NCBI GenBank assembly: GCA_017933995.1
Contig: JAGBKI010000056.1
Span: 1 to 64,000, forward strand
Direction: 5' to 3'
Source of the DNA: Bacteroidaceae bacterium
GTDB lineage: Bacteria > Bacteroidota > Bacteroidia > Bacteroidales > Bacteroidaceae
DNA: 64,000 nt
The translations under genes and the position numbers were made by a program. Shown here in pieces: positions 49,167 to 57,909 of this stretch. How positions within the stretch are numbered: position 1 is the stretch's first letter; each line of letters begins with the position of its first letter. The notes beneath the pieces were generated by a model. The model worked only from the letters and a program-made list of their open reading frames with translations, searched no databases and was not told the DNA's origin.

Positions 49167-49376
49167 TGTCTGTTCGCCAAAACTTCTGACCCGATAAACC
49201 GACGCTATGACGCTTTCTTGCGCAAGACGAATACGACTGAAAAAGTAATCCCCTCTTTGCACAAAACGCACGAGTTACCTGTCCTTACTGCATATTCCGA
49301 AGGAAACAGAAACTTTTAGCGGACACCAATATTTTTTTATCTGTCTGCCAAAATTGCTGGGGCGTTTCGGTTCCGC

Positions 49377-50816
49377 TCACCCCTTCCTGATGAACTTCCA
49401 CAGTTCGTTCACGATTTGCGCGCCCAGCAGGCGCAGCGTGCCGAAGTAGAGCGCGCAGACAGCTGTCACGCGCAGGCCCAGGCGCAGCCACAGTGAGGCG
49501 ACACCCACCGTGGCGTAGCACACGCCCGCCACCAGTGCGGCGGCGAGCAGCAGGAAGGGCGCCACGTCGCGCAGCAGGTCGGCCAGTCGCAGACCGATGA
49601 GGCGCCGCCCGGCGAAGTGCCACAGGAAGAACCACACCGCATTGAGCGTGGCGTAGACGGCCACCATCGTCTCCATACCCCAGTGCGCCGTGGCCAGCAC
49701 GCTGCCAATCTGCACCGCGATGAGGCTCACGTTCATGCGCATAAACAGGCCGCTGCGCCCCGCCGCCACCGCCATTTGCTGGAATAGGAACTGCAGCGGT
49801 ACGAACGCCCCGCCCACGCACAGCCACCGCAGCAGCGGCACGCAGGGCAGCCACTGCGGTCCGATGGTCACGAGGATGAACTCCTCGGCCACGCCCGCCA
49901 GCCCGAACATGGCCGGGAACGTGAGCAGCGACGTGAAGCGCAGCAGTTTGCGGAACGCCCGCAGCCGTCCGGCGTTGTCGTCGCGTATGATGGCCAGCAC
50001 GGGCTGCGCCACGGGACTGAGCGTGTCGCGCACGACGCTCGTGGCCATCGTGTTCCACTTGTTGGCCTGCGTGAAGTGGCCCACAAGGTGCATCTGCCCG
50101 GCAAACATCTTGCCGAAAACGAGGGAAAGGATGTTGCCCGACACGGCGTTGACCACCGACGTGACGAGCATCTTGCTGCCGAAGCCGAACATGCGGCGCA
50201 CGGGGCGCAGGTCTATCCGCGCCATCGGCAGCCACGGCACGTAGAAGAAGCGGCCAAGGAAGAAGACGCTGACGTAGGTGAGCTGCTGCCACGCCAGGCT
50301 CCAGTAACTGTAGCCCGAATAGGCCAGCGTCACGCCCACCGCTCCGCTGCACAACAGCGCGGCCACGCCCAGCACGGCCTTTTCCTTGTTCATCAGTTCG
50401 CGGAACATGTATGCCGAAAAGGGCGTACCCACGCCCGCCACAACGAACGAGACGAAAACAAGGCGCGACAGCGCGGTCAGTTCGGGCTTGCCGAAGAAGT
50501 CGGCCAGCAGGGGGGCGCAGGCAAAGAGCGCGGCATAGAGCGTCAGCCCCACGAACGTCGAGAACCAGAAGACGGAACTGTAGTCCTCGCGGCGCGCCGT
50601 CTTGAGGTTGGTCAGCGCGGCGATGAACCCGCTTTCCTGCAAGGCCACGGCCACGGCGTTGAACACCGTCAGCACACCCACCATCCCGTAGTCGCCCGGC
50701 GTGAGGCGGCGTGCCAGCACGATGCCGAACGCCAGGTTCAGCACCTGCGTTGCCACGCTGGCCAGCCCACTCCAGGCCAGGCTCCGCGCCGTCCGTTGTT
50801 TGAGGCTCTCTGCCAT
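49377..50816 (-). CDS. Polysaccharide flippase (MOP superfamily, Wzx-like)
   Basis: 479-residue inner-membrane protein with about 12-14 helices. The N-terminus LAWSGLASVATQVLNLAFGIVLARRLTPGDYGMVGVLTVF and the GFIAALTNLK segment are typical for the polysaccharide transport family that flips lipid-linked oligosaccharide repeat units. It may serve O-antigen or capsule synthesis together with the nearby glycosyltransferases. The start ATG is seven bases downstream of the presumed transcript start set by TACCTTTGCCCCC on the minus strand, a very short leader. Confidence 0.9.
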   Translation of the reverse strand: MAESLKQRTARSLAWSGLASVATQVLNLAFGIVLARRLTPGDYGMVGVLTVFNAVAVALQESGFIAALTNLKTARREDYSSVFWFSTFVGLTLYAALFACAPLLADFFGKPELTALSRLVFVSFVVAGVGTPFSAYMFRELMNKEKAVLGVAALLCSGAVGVTLAYSGYSYWSLAWQQLTYVSVFFLGRFFYVPWLPMARIDLRPVRRMFGFGSKMLVTSVVNAVSGNILSLVFGKMFAGQMHLVGHFTQANKWNTMATSVVRDTLSPVAQPVLAIIRDDNAGRLRAFRKLLRFTSLLTFPAMFGLAGVAEEFILVTIGPQWLPCVPLLRWLCVGGAFVPLQFLFQQMAVAAGRSGLFMRMNVSLIAVQIGSVLATAHWGMETMVAVYATLNAVWFFLWHFAGRRLIGLRLADLLRDVAPFLLLAAALVAGVCYATVGVASLWLRLGLRVTAVCALYFGTLRLLGAQIVNELWKFIRKG

Positions 50817-50828
50817 TGCGGGGGCAAA

Positions 50829-51080
50829 GGTAGTGCAAGGCGAGCGCAGCGGAAAGGAAAACCCCCGTTTTCCTTTCCAGCAGCCGAGCCGCCGCCTACC
50901 TTCGCGAAGCAGAGGAGTGCAAGGCGAGCGCAGCGGAAAGGACCCCCCGTTTTCCTTTCCAGCAGCCGAGCCGCCGCCTACCTTCGCGAAGCAAAGGAGT
51001 GCAAGGCGAGCGCAGCGGAAAGGAAAACCCCCGTTTTCCTTTCCAGCAGCCGAGCCGCCATCTACCTTCGCGAAGCAAAG
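50829..51080 (-). repeat. Promoter/hairpin repeat array D ahead of the flippase gene
   Basis: Read on the minus strand, three units of 82-84 bp (CTCGCC at 50844, 50928 and 51010) lead to the flippase. The unit nearest the gene has TACCTTTG (50836-50829), while the distal ones read TCCTTTG or TCCTCTG with the TA lost. The hairpin arms are GGAAAGGAAAAC and GTTTTCCTTTCC or close variants. The conserved TTCGCGAAGGTAG and GGCGGCTCGG blocks are present. Confidence 0.85.
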
Positions 51081-51082
51081 GC

Positions 51083-51133
51083 AGGAAAAACAGGCGCAGC
51101 CTTTGTCGCCAGCGCTCGTTTTTCCTATTTTTG
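51083..51133 (+). promoter_or_regulatory. Hairpin fused to a promoter for the structured RNA
   Basis: AGGAAAAAC (51083-51091) pairs with GTTTTTCCT (51118-51126), and TATTTTTG (51126-51133) begins on the last base of the stem. Confidence 0.6.
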
Positions 51134-51139
51134 CCCTGC

Positions 51140-51432
51140 AAACAGCTTTGCCCGTCCTAAAGCAGGAACCGGCAAAGGCTGTAGGCCGAACATATTTATA
51201 AGGCGTTTACTACGACGCTTTGTCCCGTCCGCTTGAACTTCGCACCTTCAACTTCTGTCGGGGACAAGGCCACGGTGGATGCCCCTATACAGTATAGCGT
51301 CTGACTCCAGCCTGCGACCAGCGCGGGGGAAAGTGCGTGGTATTGGCGTGGGTACATCGTTGTCCGTTCCGACAGAGAGGCTGTGCGAAGGCCTAAGCGG
51401 TGGAGCGGGAATGAAGCTCCCACGTCTTTTTT
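51140..51432 (+). ncRNA. Structured RNA family, full copy 1
   Basis: 5' hairpin (CAGCTTTGCC with GGCAAAGGCTG), then GGCGTTTACTACGACGC, then a long rod with four separate stems: CCGCTT/AAGCGG, CTTCGCAC/GTGCGAAG, CTGTCGG/CCGACAG and GGACAA/TTGTCC (51229-51267 with 51361-51401). It ends in a terminator hairpin (GGAGC to GCTCC) followed by TTTTTT. Copy 2 at 53284 has the same order with different bases in the stems. The next gene starts 74 bases after the terminator. Confidence 0.65.
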
Positions 51433-51505
51433 AGTGTTTTGGGGAGGCATCGCTCCCTTGTCTGTTTCCCTTGACGCTGTATCCACCGCAACCGAACTTC
51501 GCAAG

Positions 51506-52513
51506 ATGTCTGATTCTATCTTCTACAAAATCCGCTCAGGCAAGAACAGCAAGCTGCTGTATTTCACCCGAAACTATTTGAGGCAGTTGGTTCCCCGCCC
51601 GTTCTATACCCACAGGCTTCAGCAGGTGCTTCGCGCTGTAGAGGAGCGTCCCGACAAGGCGTACATCTATAGCCGTGCCAATTATTACTGCCGCCTTCCT
51701 ATTGGCACGCCCCTGCCTCCTGAGGCGGACGGGATCGGGAAACTGAGGTTGGGAAGCCAGAAGGTTTATTACTTCGATGCGCAGGAAGTGTTGCGTTGGT
51801 TCCCGCCAGCGTTGCGCTGGGCCTATCTGCCCGGCGACGTGGACTTTATACCCGACAGCCCAGCCGTGAGCAAGTCGCGCCCCATTGCTTCCGACGGACG
51901 GAACGCCAACGCCACAATCCTCAAACTGGACAAGGTGCGTCATTTCATCTTTCTCCGCGACGGCAAGGCGTTTTCCGAAAAGGCAGACAAGGCCGTTTTT
52001 CTTGGAAAAGTCAATGGCAAAGCGGCGCGCCAAGACTTCCTGCGCAAGTACTTCGGCCATCCGAGGGTCGTGGCGGGGTGTGTGGACAGCGATCCCTCAA
52101 TCCCGCCAGAATGGATGTGCCCCAAAATGACGCTGTACAGCCATTTCGACTACAAGTTCATACTTGCGCTTGAAGGCAACGACGTGGCCAGCAATCTCAA
52201 GTGGGTGATGTGGTCGAACAGTCTGGCCGTAATGCCGCGTCCCACGTGTGAAACGTGGTTCATGGAGGGGCGGCTCATTCCTAACGTCCATTACGTCGAA
52301 ATCCGGCCCGACTTCAGCGACCTTGTGGAACGTATGGACTACTACACGTCCCATCCCGATGAGGCGCAGGCAATTATAAACAATGCGCATCGGTATTGTG
52401 CGCAATTTATGGACAAAAAGCGGGAAACGCTTATCGGCCTCCTGACGATGCAACGCTATTTTGCTGCTACAGGACAGCTTCCCGTCGAACCCTGGATGCT
52501 ACAGCGCGTATAG
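51506..52513 (+). CDS. Family 90 glycosyltransferase (LpsA/CAP10-like)
   Basis: 335 residues, probably cytoplasmic. The C-terminal catalytic region is clear: LALEGNDVASNLKWVMWSNSLAVMP, then TWFMEGRLIPNVHYVEIRPDFSDL, the conserved CAP10 pattern including the EG-N-D sugar-nucleotide site. Relatives add xylose or glucose to surface glycans or LPS core. The ATG at 51506 is chosen since upstream sequence up to 51432 belongs to the structured RNA. No direct promoter is seen after the RNA terminator, so expression may depend on readthrough. Confidence 0.85.
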   Translation: MSDSIFYKIRSGKNSKLLYFTRNYLRQLVPRPFYTHRLQQVLRAVEERPDKAYIYSRANYYCRLPIGTPLPPEADGIGKLRLGSQKVYYFDAQEVLRWFPPALRWAYLPGDVDFIPDSPAVSKSRPIASDGRNANATILKLDKVRHFIFLRDGKAFSEKADKAVFLGKVNGKAARQDFLRKYFGHPRVVAGCVDSDPSIPPEWMCPKMTLYSHFDYKFILALEGNDVASNLKWVMWSNSLAVMPRPTCETWFMEGRLIPNVHYVEIRPDFSDLVERMDYYTSHPDEAQAIINNAHRYCAQFMDKKRETLIGLLTMQRYFAATGQLPVEPWMLQRV

Positions 52514-52669
52514 GCGTGAGGAGAGTGGAACGGCGTGTGGCGTGCGTGGGATTCTGGTCTTGCCTTCTGTCGGCTGCAAGATAGTCCCGGAAGCGGGGAA
52601 GCAAGCAGGTGAGCCTCCCTTCATTCGGAATAGGCGAGGCCGGAACGCCCCTTTCTATGTATAAAGTGC

Positions 52670-52677
52670 TATTTTTG
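52670..52677 (+). promoter_or_regulatory. Promoter of the acyltransferase remnant, -7 element
   Basis: TATTTTTG followed by CACC; the remnant starts 98 bases later. Confidence 0.55.
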
Positions 52678-52774
52678 CACCGCCCGTCGGGCGAAACGGC
52701 CTGCACAAATAGGCGTTTATTAAAACGGCCTGAACTTCGCAGTGCTTTTCCGCCCACTCCGTATTATATATATT

Positions 52775-53230
52775 ATGTATCAGCCTTTACCCTCCACCTC
52801 TCGCCCGCGCATCGTGTGGATTGACACGGTGCGGCTCGTAGCCTTCCTGATGCTCGTGTGCTGCCACTGCGGCGATTCGTTCAACTTCTGCCCTTTCCCT
52901 ACGCCGCAGTTAGAGCAAATCAAACTGTGGGGTGCCGTGTGGGGTTCCGCCGTCCGGCCCTGCGTGCCGCTGTTCGTGATGATGACCGGTGCGCTACTGC
53001 TGCCCGTCAGGCAGGCCGCCGTGCCGTTCTGCAAGAAACGTATCGGGCGCGTGCTGTGGCCGTTCCTCATCTGGTCCGCCGTCTACGCCCTGTTCCCCTG
53101 GCTCACGGGTGTGGCGGGCCTCGACGCTGACGTGATTCAAGCCGTGTTCCCCTACAACGGCGACGCCGTCGGCTCGCAGGCGTGGGCCACGTCGGCGGCC
53201 TACCTGGCACTACGAAGCCGTTTTTATTGA
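52775..53230 (+). pseudogene. Acyltransferase-3 family protein, 3'-truncated
   Basis: Only about 150 residues of a family that usually has 330-380. The N-terminal signature is intact (IVWIDTVRLVAFLMLVCCHCGD, with the R and H expected in the first two helices), followed by VPLFVMMTGALLLPV and the RIGRVLWPFLIWSAVY segment. The frame stops in AYLALRSRFY, just where the hairpin/promoter of the second structured RNA begins (53237), suggesting that the 3' two-thirds were lost when that element arrived or recombined. Without the remaining helices the protein should be inactive. Confidence 0.8.
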
Positions 53231-53236
53231 ATTTCT

Positions 53237-53277
53237 GCGCATTCCCTTTGCCGCCAGCAGGGAATGCGCTATTTTTG
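53237..53277 (+). promoter_or_regulatory. Hairpin fused to a promoter for structured RNA copy 2
   Basis: GCGCATTCCCT (53237-53247) pairs perfectly with AGGGAATGCGC (53259-53269), and TATTTTTG (53270-53277) begins on the next base. Confidence 0.65.
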
Positions 53278-53283
53278 CAGCGT

Positions 53284-53581
53284 CTCCCCGTCCCGCAATG
53301 CGCAGAAGCCTGCCGTGGGAGGGCGGGAGTGACAATACATATAAAGGCGTTTACTTCGACGCTTTGTTCTTTGCATCTTGAAATCTCGCAAATTTCCAAG
53401 TGTAGCAAAAGACAAGGCAACGGTAGATGTCCCTGTGTGGTATGATGGCATAGCCCTCTGTATATAAATATGGAGTGGCTAATCATATCGGCGTGGGCTT
53501 CTGCGTTGCTCGTTTCTGCTACACGGGCAATGCGAGAGCCTCAAGATGTGGAACGGGTAACACAAGTTCCACGCTTTTTTG
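53284..53581 (+). ncRNA. Structured RNA family, full copy 2
   Basis: 5' hairpin (CTCCC to GGGAG), ATATAAAGGCGTTTACTTCGACGC, GTTCTTTGCA, then a rod: CATCTTGA/TCAAGATG (53374/53541), CTCGCA/TGCGAG (53385/53531), GTGTAGCA/TGCTACAC (53400/53517), GCAAC/GTTGC (53417/53505), and an apical hairpin TAGCC/GGCTA with TATGAT/ATCATA. Terminator GTGGAAC...GTTCCAC followed by TTTTTT. Shared primary sequence with copy 1: GGCGTTTACT.CGACGCTTTGT, GACAAGGC.ACGGT.GATG.CCC and GGCGTGGG. The stretch 53582-53773 shows no gene. Confidence 0.7.
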
Positions 53582-53773
53582 TATTGAGACACAACAAGTA
53601 ATGTTCAACTTTTTAGCTCTATACGCCTATGCCACAAACCATTCCTCTTTAATTCCTTTCATAAGGATAGTTCCAAACTTTCTCCCTTTGGAGACATAAT
53701 TTCTCCTATTGTAGCGTGTTCTTCCTAATGCCACGATACACAAAATCTAACCAAACCCAAACCAAAACACACA

Positions 53774-54460
53774 ATGAAAACAAAATCTTTATTGACACTC
53801 TTCACGATTCTCGCCATTTCATTTTCAATGGGCCTAAAGGCGCAAATAATGTCGGGAAAAGAATTTAAGCAACATTTCAAGGAAGTATGCAAAACTCCGA
53901 AATATGCTTCTGCCGATGCTGTTCCAACAACCGCTGATGGGGAGCCTATTTTTTCCAAAGAATATACCTTGGAAGGAACAAGCAAAAAGGAAATCTCTGC
54001 AAAGGTCAATCTCATTCTTAAAAATAGTTTAGGAGGTTACTTGGATGACTATATCGTCAAAGATAAGACAGACAATGCAGACATAAAAACGGAAGTTACT
54101 GGTCACTATACTTTTGATTATCACTTGGGGGCGTCGTTCTTTAATCGTTATTTCATGAAATACAATATTATTACGTCTGCAACAGATGGAAAACTGAAAG
54201 TCGTCGTTACAAACTTTAGTTGCGCTTGCCAGACACTTGGAGATGGTGTCGGTGGCACGGGCGATGGTGAATATGCTTCGATGGCAGCTATCAATTCTAC
54301 AAAATATGCAGTTGACAAGAAATTTACAAAGGTTCGTACTTTCTACTGGGGATATCTTCGTGTTGCTGCTATAGACCTTTCTGACATTGTCTTCAATGCT
54401 TTCAACGAAAAGATTTTATTACCCATCGAAAAACTAAACTCCCAATCTGAATCATGGTAA
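53774..54460 (+). CDS. Exported DUF4468-like protein 1
   Basis: 228 residues with a signal peptide (MKTKSLLTLFTILAISFSMGLKAQ). FSKEYTLEGTSKKEISAKVNLILKN resembles the N-terminal block of DUF4468, in which a short Lys-Asp/Glu-containing helix starts a TBP-like fold; the later HYTFDYHLG and YFMKYNIITSATDGKLKVVVTNF fit the beta-sheet part. Function unknown, probably periplasmic. The gene and the next one are markedly AT-rich compared with the region, which suggests acquisition. Its end overlaps the start of the second paralogue by seven bases. Confidence 0.7.
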   Translation: MKTKSLLTLFTILAISFSMGLKAQIMSGKEFKQHFKEVCKTPKYASADAVPTTADGEPIFSKEYTLEGTSKKEISAKVNLILKNSLGGYLDDYIVKDKTDNADIKTEVTGHYTFDYHLGASFFNRYFMKYNIITSATDGKLKVVVTNFSCACQTLGDGVGGTGDGEYASMAAINSTKYAVDKKFTKVRTFYWGYLRVAAIDLSDIVFNAFNEKILLPIEKLNSQSESW

Positions 54461-55122
54461 AGGCTTTTCAGATAACGAGGATAAAGCTAACGTTTATCCT
54501 TCTTTTGTTCTCGTCGTGTCTATATGCACAGAATTATGATTATAAAATATTTCTTGCAGGCACAGCGGAGCAAAGGAAAATGTCTTGCTATGGGAAAGGA
54601 GCGATGCCTATAGTCGGGACAGAGCTTGTTTACAAAGAAGTCTTTCAAATGCCGGGACTAAAGCAGGACGAGATCTATAATCGTGCTGTTAAATCCTTAG
54701 AGCGCATGTTTCCCAAGTACATGCACAAGATAACTTCGCAAGACGAAGTGCATAAAAAGCTTACAGGTTATGGGAAATTTGAATTTGTCTATAAGCGTAG
54801 CGGTGGTTGGATTAAATTCACTTATCCCTATGTCGTAGAGTTTAATGTAACAATAGAAGCACGCGACGAAAGATACCGTATAATTATAGATCAAGTTACG
54901 CTAAAAGACGAAGAAACAGAATCTCGGACAAATGCGGCCAATCCCTCTTTCTGCGACGCAGAAGCGTTAGACAAACAGGGTTTTGTAAAGAATTCTAATA
55001 ATGGGTGTAAACGGATAGGTATAATAGCTTCTTACCTCCTTTATAGCCATTTTTTCAATCAATATATGAAAGAACCCATAAGGGAGCCTGTAACGACAAA
55101 AGTGCATGATGATAATTGGTAA
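54454..55122 (+). CDS. Exported DUF4468-like protein 2
   Basis: 222 residues with a signal peptide of about 26 residues (MVKAFQITRIKLTFILLLFSSCL...YAQ). LVYKEVFQMPGLKQDEIYNRAVKSLERMF matches the DUF4468 opening block, and KFEFVYKR with VVEFNVTIEARDERYRIIIDQVTL its sheet region. Paralogous to and overlapping the preceding gene, so probably co-translated. SSC could serve as a lipobox, leaving open a lipoprotein. AT-rich like its partner. Followed by a very long inverted-repeat terminator. Confidence 0.7.
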   Translation: MVKAFQITRIKLTFILLLFSSCLYAQNYDYKIFLAGTAEQRKMSCYGKGAMPIVGTELVYKEVFQMPGLKQDEIYNRAVKSLERMFPKYMHKITSQDEVHKKLTGYGKFEFVYKRSGGWIKFTYPYVVEFNVTIEARDERYRIIIDQVTLKDEETESRTNAANPSFCDAEALDKQGFVKNSNNGCKRIGIIASYLLYSHFFNQYMKEPIREPVTTKVHDDNW

Positions 55123-55190
55123 TTGTAAGACGCGAAATAATGTGATCTGAAACACGATTACCAATCAGATAGGCAACACAAGAAACAATA

Positions 55191-55268
55191 CCCTAATCCC
55201 CAAATTCATACAGAGTCCTTGGATTACAATCCAAGAGTCTGTATGAATTTTTGGATTAGGGTGTTTTT
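55191..55268 (+). terminator. Long inverted-repeat terminator after the DUF4468-like pair
   Basis: Arms of about 34 bases: CCCTAATCC, AAATTCATACAGA and TTGGATT on the left (55191-55227), AATCCAA, TCTGTATGAATTT and GGATTAGGG on the right (55228-55261), followed by TGTTTTT. No gene is visible between 55269 and 55556. Confidence 0.8.
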
Positions 55269-55515
55269 AGGTGCGTGTGATGCGTCAAAAGTAGGCTTTA
55301 ATGCTTCTAAGATACGATCTATTGCCGCGCGCAATGCTTTAGATACGTTGGGGGTAAGTTATTGAAGCCTAAGCCCGTCGGGCTTTCAGCCCTTTTGTTG
55401 TTTTGCGGGCGGCAAATTGCGACTAAATCACCGCCTTGTTCCGCCAAAAACACGCAAAAGCGGCGGATTTAGTGGCATTTTGGCACGCGGGTGGGCGAGC
55501 GCGTCGTTTTTTTCG

Positions 55516-55523
55516 TACTTTTG
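55516..55523 (+). promoter_or_regulatory. ATP-grasp gene promoter, -7 element
   Basis: TACTTTTG followed by CGGGG; the ATG lies 33 bases downstream. Confidence 0.65.
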
Positions 55524-55556
55524 CGGGGAATAACTGACAATAAAGACAGACACGTT

Positions 55557-56750
55557 ATGAACGTCGTATTCATTTCCCCCCACTTCCCGCATACCTACTG
55601 GCAGTTTTGTGACCGCCTGAAGCGTAACGGAGCCAACGTGCTTGGCATTGCTGACACCCCTTACGAGAACCTGCCCGCCGAACTCAAGGGCGCGCTCACC
55701 GACTACTACCGCGTCGACACACTCGAAGACTATGACTCCGTGTACCGTGGCGTGGCTTTCTTCGCTTCCCGCTACGGCAGGATTGACTGGATTGAGTCCA
55801 ACAACGAGTATTGGCTTGAGCAAGATGCCCGCCTGCGCACCGACTTCAATGTGTGCAGCGGCGTGAAAGCCGACGGAGTGGAGGACTTCAAGGAGAAGTC
55901 GGCCATGAAGAAGTTTTACGCCCAGGGCGGCGTGCCAACCGCGCGGCAGATTCACGGGCGGCAGGGACGCGAGGCCGTTGTGGAGTTCAGCCACCTGACA
56001 GGCTTCCCCCTCATCGCCAAGCCCGACGTGGGCGTGGGCGCAAGCGACACCCACAAGATACACGACGAGGCGGAACTCAACGCTTTCTTCGACACCAACC
56101 CGCACAGCGCTGACTACGTCATCGAGGAATTTATCACGGGCAACATTTACAGTTACGACGCTATCTGCAATGCCGAGAGTGAGCCGCTGTTCGAGTCGGC
56201 CACGTGGTTTCCGCCCAGCATAATGGACATCGTGAACAAGCGCCTCGAACTCTCCTACGTCGTGCAGAAGGAGGTACCCGCGCAGTTGCGCGAACTGGGT
56301 CGGCGCACACTCAAGGCGTTCGGCGTGAAGAGCCGCTTTGTGCACTTCGAGTTCTTCTGCCTGACGCGCGAGCACAAGGGCTTGGGCAAGGTGGGCGACT
56401 TTGTGGGCCTCGAAGTGAACATGCGCCCCGCTGGCGGATACACGCCCGATATGATCAACTACGCCCACAGCACCGACGTCTACAAGATTTGGGCAGACGT
56501 TGTGTGCTTCAACGAGCGTCGCACCGACGAGGGCGAACAGTTCTATTGCGCCTACTGCTCGCGCCGCGACATCTACGACTACGCTCACAGCCACGAAGAA
56601 GTGCGCCAGCGCTACGGCCAAGGTATGGTGATGTGCGAACGTATGCCCGACGTTCTCTCTGGCGCGATGGGCAACCAAATGTATACCGTCAAACTCCGCA
56701 CGCAGCAGGAAGTTGACGAATTCATTGAGTTTGTGACCAAGAAGAAGTAA
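55557..56750 (+). CDS. ATP-grasp carboxylate-amine ligase-like protein
   Basis: 397 residues, cytoplasmic. The N-terminal preATP-grasp domain begins NVVFISPHFPHTYWQFCDRLK; the ATP-grasp core shows FKEKSAMKKFYAQGGVPTAR, FPLIAKPDVGVGASDTHKI (phosphate loop Lys), YVIEEFITGNIYSYDAI and the metal ligands in HFEFF...GLEVNMRPAGGYTPDM. Such proteins activate a carboxylate with ATP and join it to an amine or thiol. The substrate is unknown. It is followed 101 bases later by an esterase gene in the same direction, which may act in the same pathway. Confidence 0.87.
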   Translation: MNVVFISPHFPHTYWQFCDRLKRNGANVLGIADTPYENLPAELKGALTDYYRVDTLEDYDSVYRGVAFFASRYGRIDWIESNNEYWLEQDARLRTDFNVCSGVKADGVEDFKEKSAMKKFYAQGGVPTARQIHGRQGREAVVEFSHLTGFPLIAKPDVGVGASDTHKIHDEAELNAFFDTNPHSADYVIEEFITGNIYSYDAICNAESEPLFESATWFPPSIMDIVNKRLELSYVVQKEVPAQLRELGRRTLKAFGVKSRFVHFEFFCLTREHKGLGKVGDFVGLEVNMRPAGGYTPDMINYAHSTDVYKIWADVVCFNERRTDEGEQFYCAYCSRRDIYDYAHSHEEVRQRYGQGMVMCERMPDVLSGAMGNQMYTVKLRTQQEVDEFIEFVTKKK

Positions 56751-56851
56751 TAATTAAAGAGTAAATAAGGGATTACGCTTTGCGATGGCTTCCAGCGCTG
56801 CCGTAACATCCTTGTCTTTTACAGTATACCTTTTCATTCTTAATTGAAATA

Positions 56852-57586
56852 ATGACAGGAAACTACCACAAGCACTACAGCGCCAACCTCCAGCGCGATA
56901 TGGAGTACATGACCTACGGCGACACAGGCCGCCCCGTCCTTGTCATTCCCTCGCAGGACGGGCGCTATTTCGACTACGACAATTTCGGCATGACCGACGT
57001 GCTTGCCCCGTGGATTGAGAGCGGGCGCATCCGCCTCGTCTGCGCCGACAGCATCGACGGCGAGACGTGGTCCGACAGCCAAGGCGACGGCTACACCCGC
57101 TCGCAGCGCCACGAGGCTTGGTTCCGCTACATCACCGAGGAACTTATACCCGCCACCGCCGACGGGCAGACAATGATTATCACGGGCTGTAGCATGGGCG
57201 CATACCACAGTGCCAACTTCTTCCTGCGCCGTCCCGACCTTTTCGACAGCCTTGTCGCCCTGTCCGGTGTCTACCGCAAGGACTACTTTTTCGGCGACTA
57301 TATGGACGACACGCTCTACCTCAACTCGCCGCTCCATTATCTCTACAACATGCCCGCCGACCATGCCTATTGGCAGATGTACCGCGAGCGCAACATGATT
57401 CTCTGTGTAGGTCAGGGCGCATGGGAGGACGATATGCTGCGCGACACGCACGAGATAGAGGGAATCCTCGCCCAGCACAACGTGCCCGTCTGGATAGACT
57501 ACTGGGGATACGACGTGGCGCACGACTGGCCCTGGTGGCGCAAGCAAATTGTTTATTTCATCCCCAAGGTGCTGGCCGAGGACTGA
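56852..57586 (+). CDS. Alpha/beta-hydrolase (esterase family)
   Basis: 244 residues, no signal peptide, so cytoplasmic. The nucleophile motif GCSMGAYHSANFFLRRPDLF (GxSxG) is at about residue 110, preceded by the oxyanion-type RPVLVIPSQDGRYFDYDNFGM. The catalytic histidine is probably in AHDWPWW near the C-terminus; the acid could be Asp in DYWGYD or a neighbour. It resembles EstA/FrsA-type esterases of the putative-esterase family often found beside ATP-grasp genes. Substrate unknown. Confidence 0.85.
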   Translation: MTGNYHKHYSANLQRDMEYMTYGDTGRPVLVIPSQDGRYFDYDNFGMTDVLAPWIESGRIRLVCADSIDGETWSDSQGDGYTRSQRHEAWFRYITEELIPATADGQTMIITGCSMGAYHSANFFLRRPDLFDSLVALSGVYRKDYFFGDYMDDTLYLNSPLHYLYNMPADHAYWQMYRERNMILCVGQGAWEDDMLRDTHEIEGILAQHNVPVWIDYWGYDVAHDWPWWRKQIVYFIPKVLAED

Positions 57587-57836
57587 ATTACTCCGTATTT
57601 ATTATTCATCAAGCACCGCGCTGAGGCTTTCCCCGGCGCGGTGTTTGCGTTATCGTTCCGGCCTATATGCCTTTTGCCCTCCCCGCACACCTTTGGGAAG
57701 TAGAAGGATTGCTGTGCGAGGTGCGCAGGTGTGGCACAGGGGCAATTTGTGAGACCAAAGTTCGCAGCTCGGCCATGCACAGCGCGCCACGCGGCAAAAA
57801 AAAGAGGTGTGGCACGCATTTTAACAAAGATTTTCA

Positions 57837-57844
57837 TACTTTTG
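57837..57844 (+). promoter_or_regulatory. gapA promoter, -7 element
   Basis: TACTTTTG followed by CGCGC; the ATG at 57910 is 65 bases downstream. Confidence 0.65.
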
Positions 57845-57909
57845 CGCGCAGAATAACGCAGAAACGTTCTGAAACATTATAAACCAAAATCCAAATCACA
57901 CAAAGAACT

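Noticed and set aside
51140..51432. Assignment as 6S RNA
   Set aside because: Length and rod shape fit, but there are at least two diverged copies and a partial one in the window, while 6S is normally single or double copy; no open central bubble could be verified by eye.
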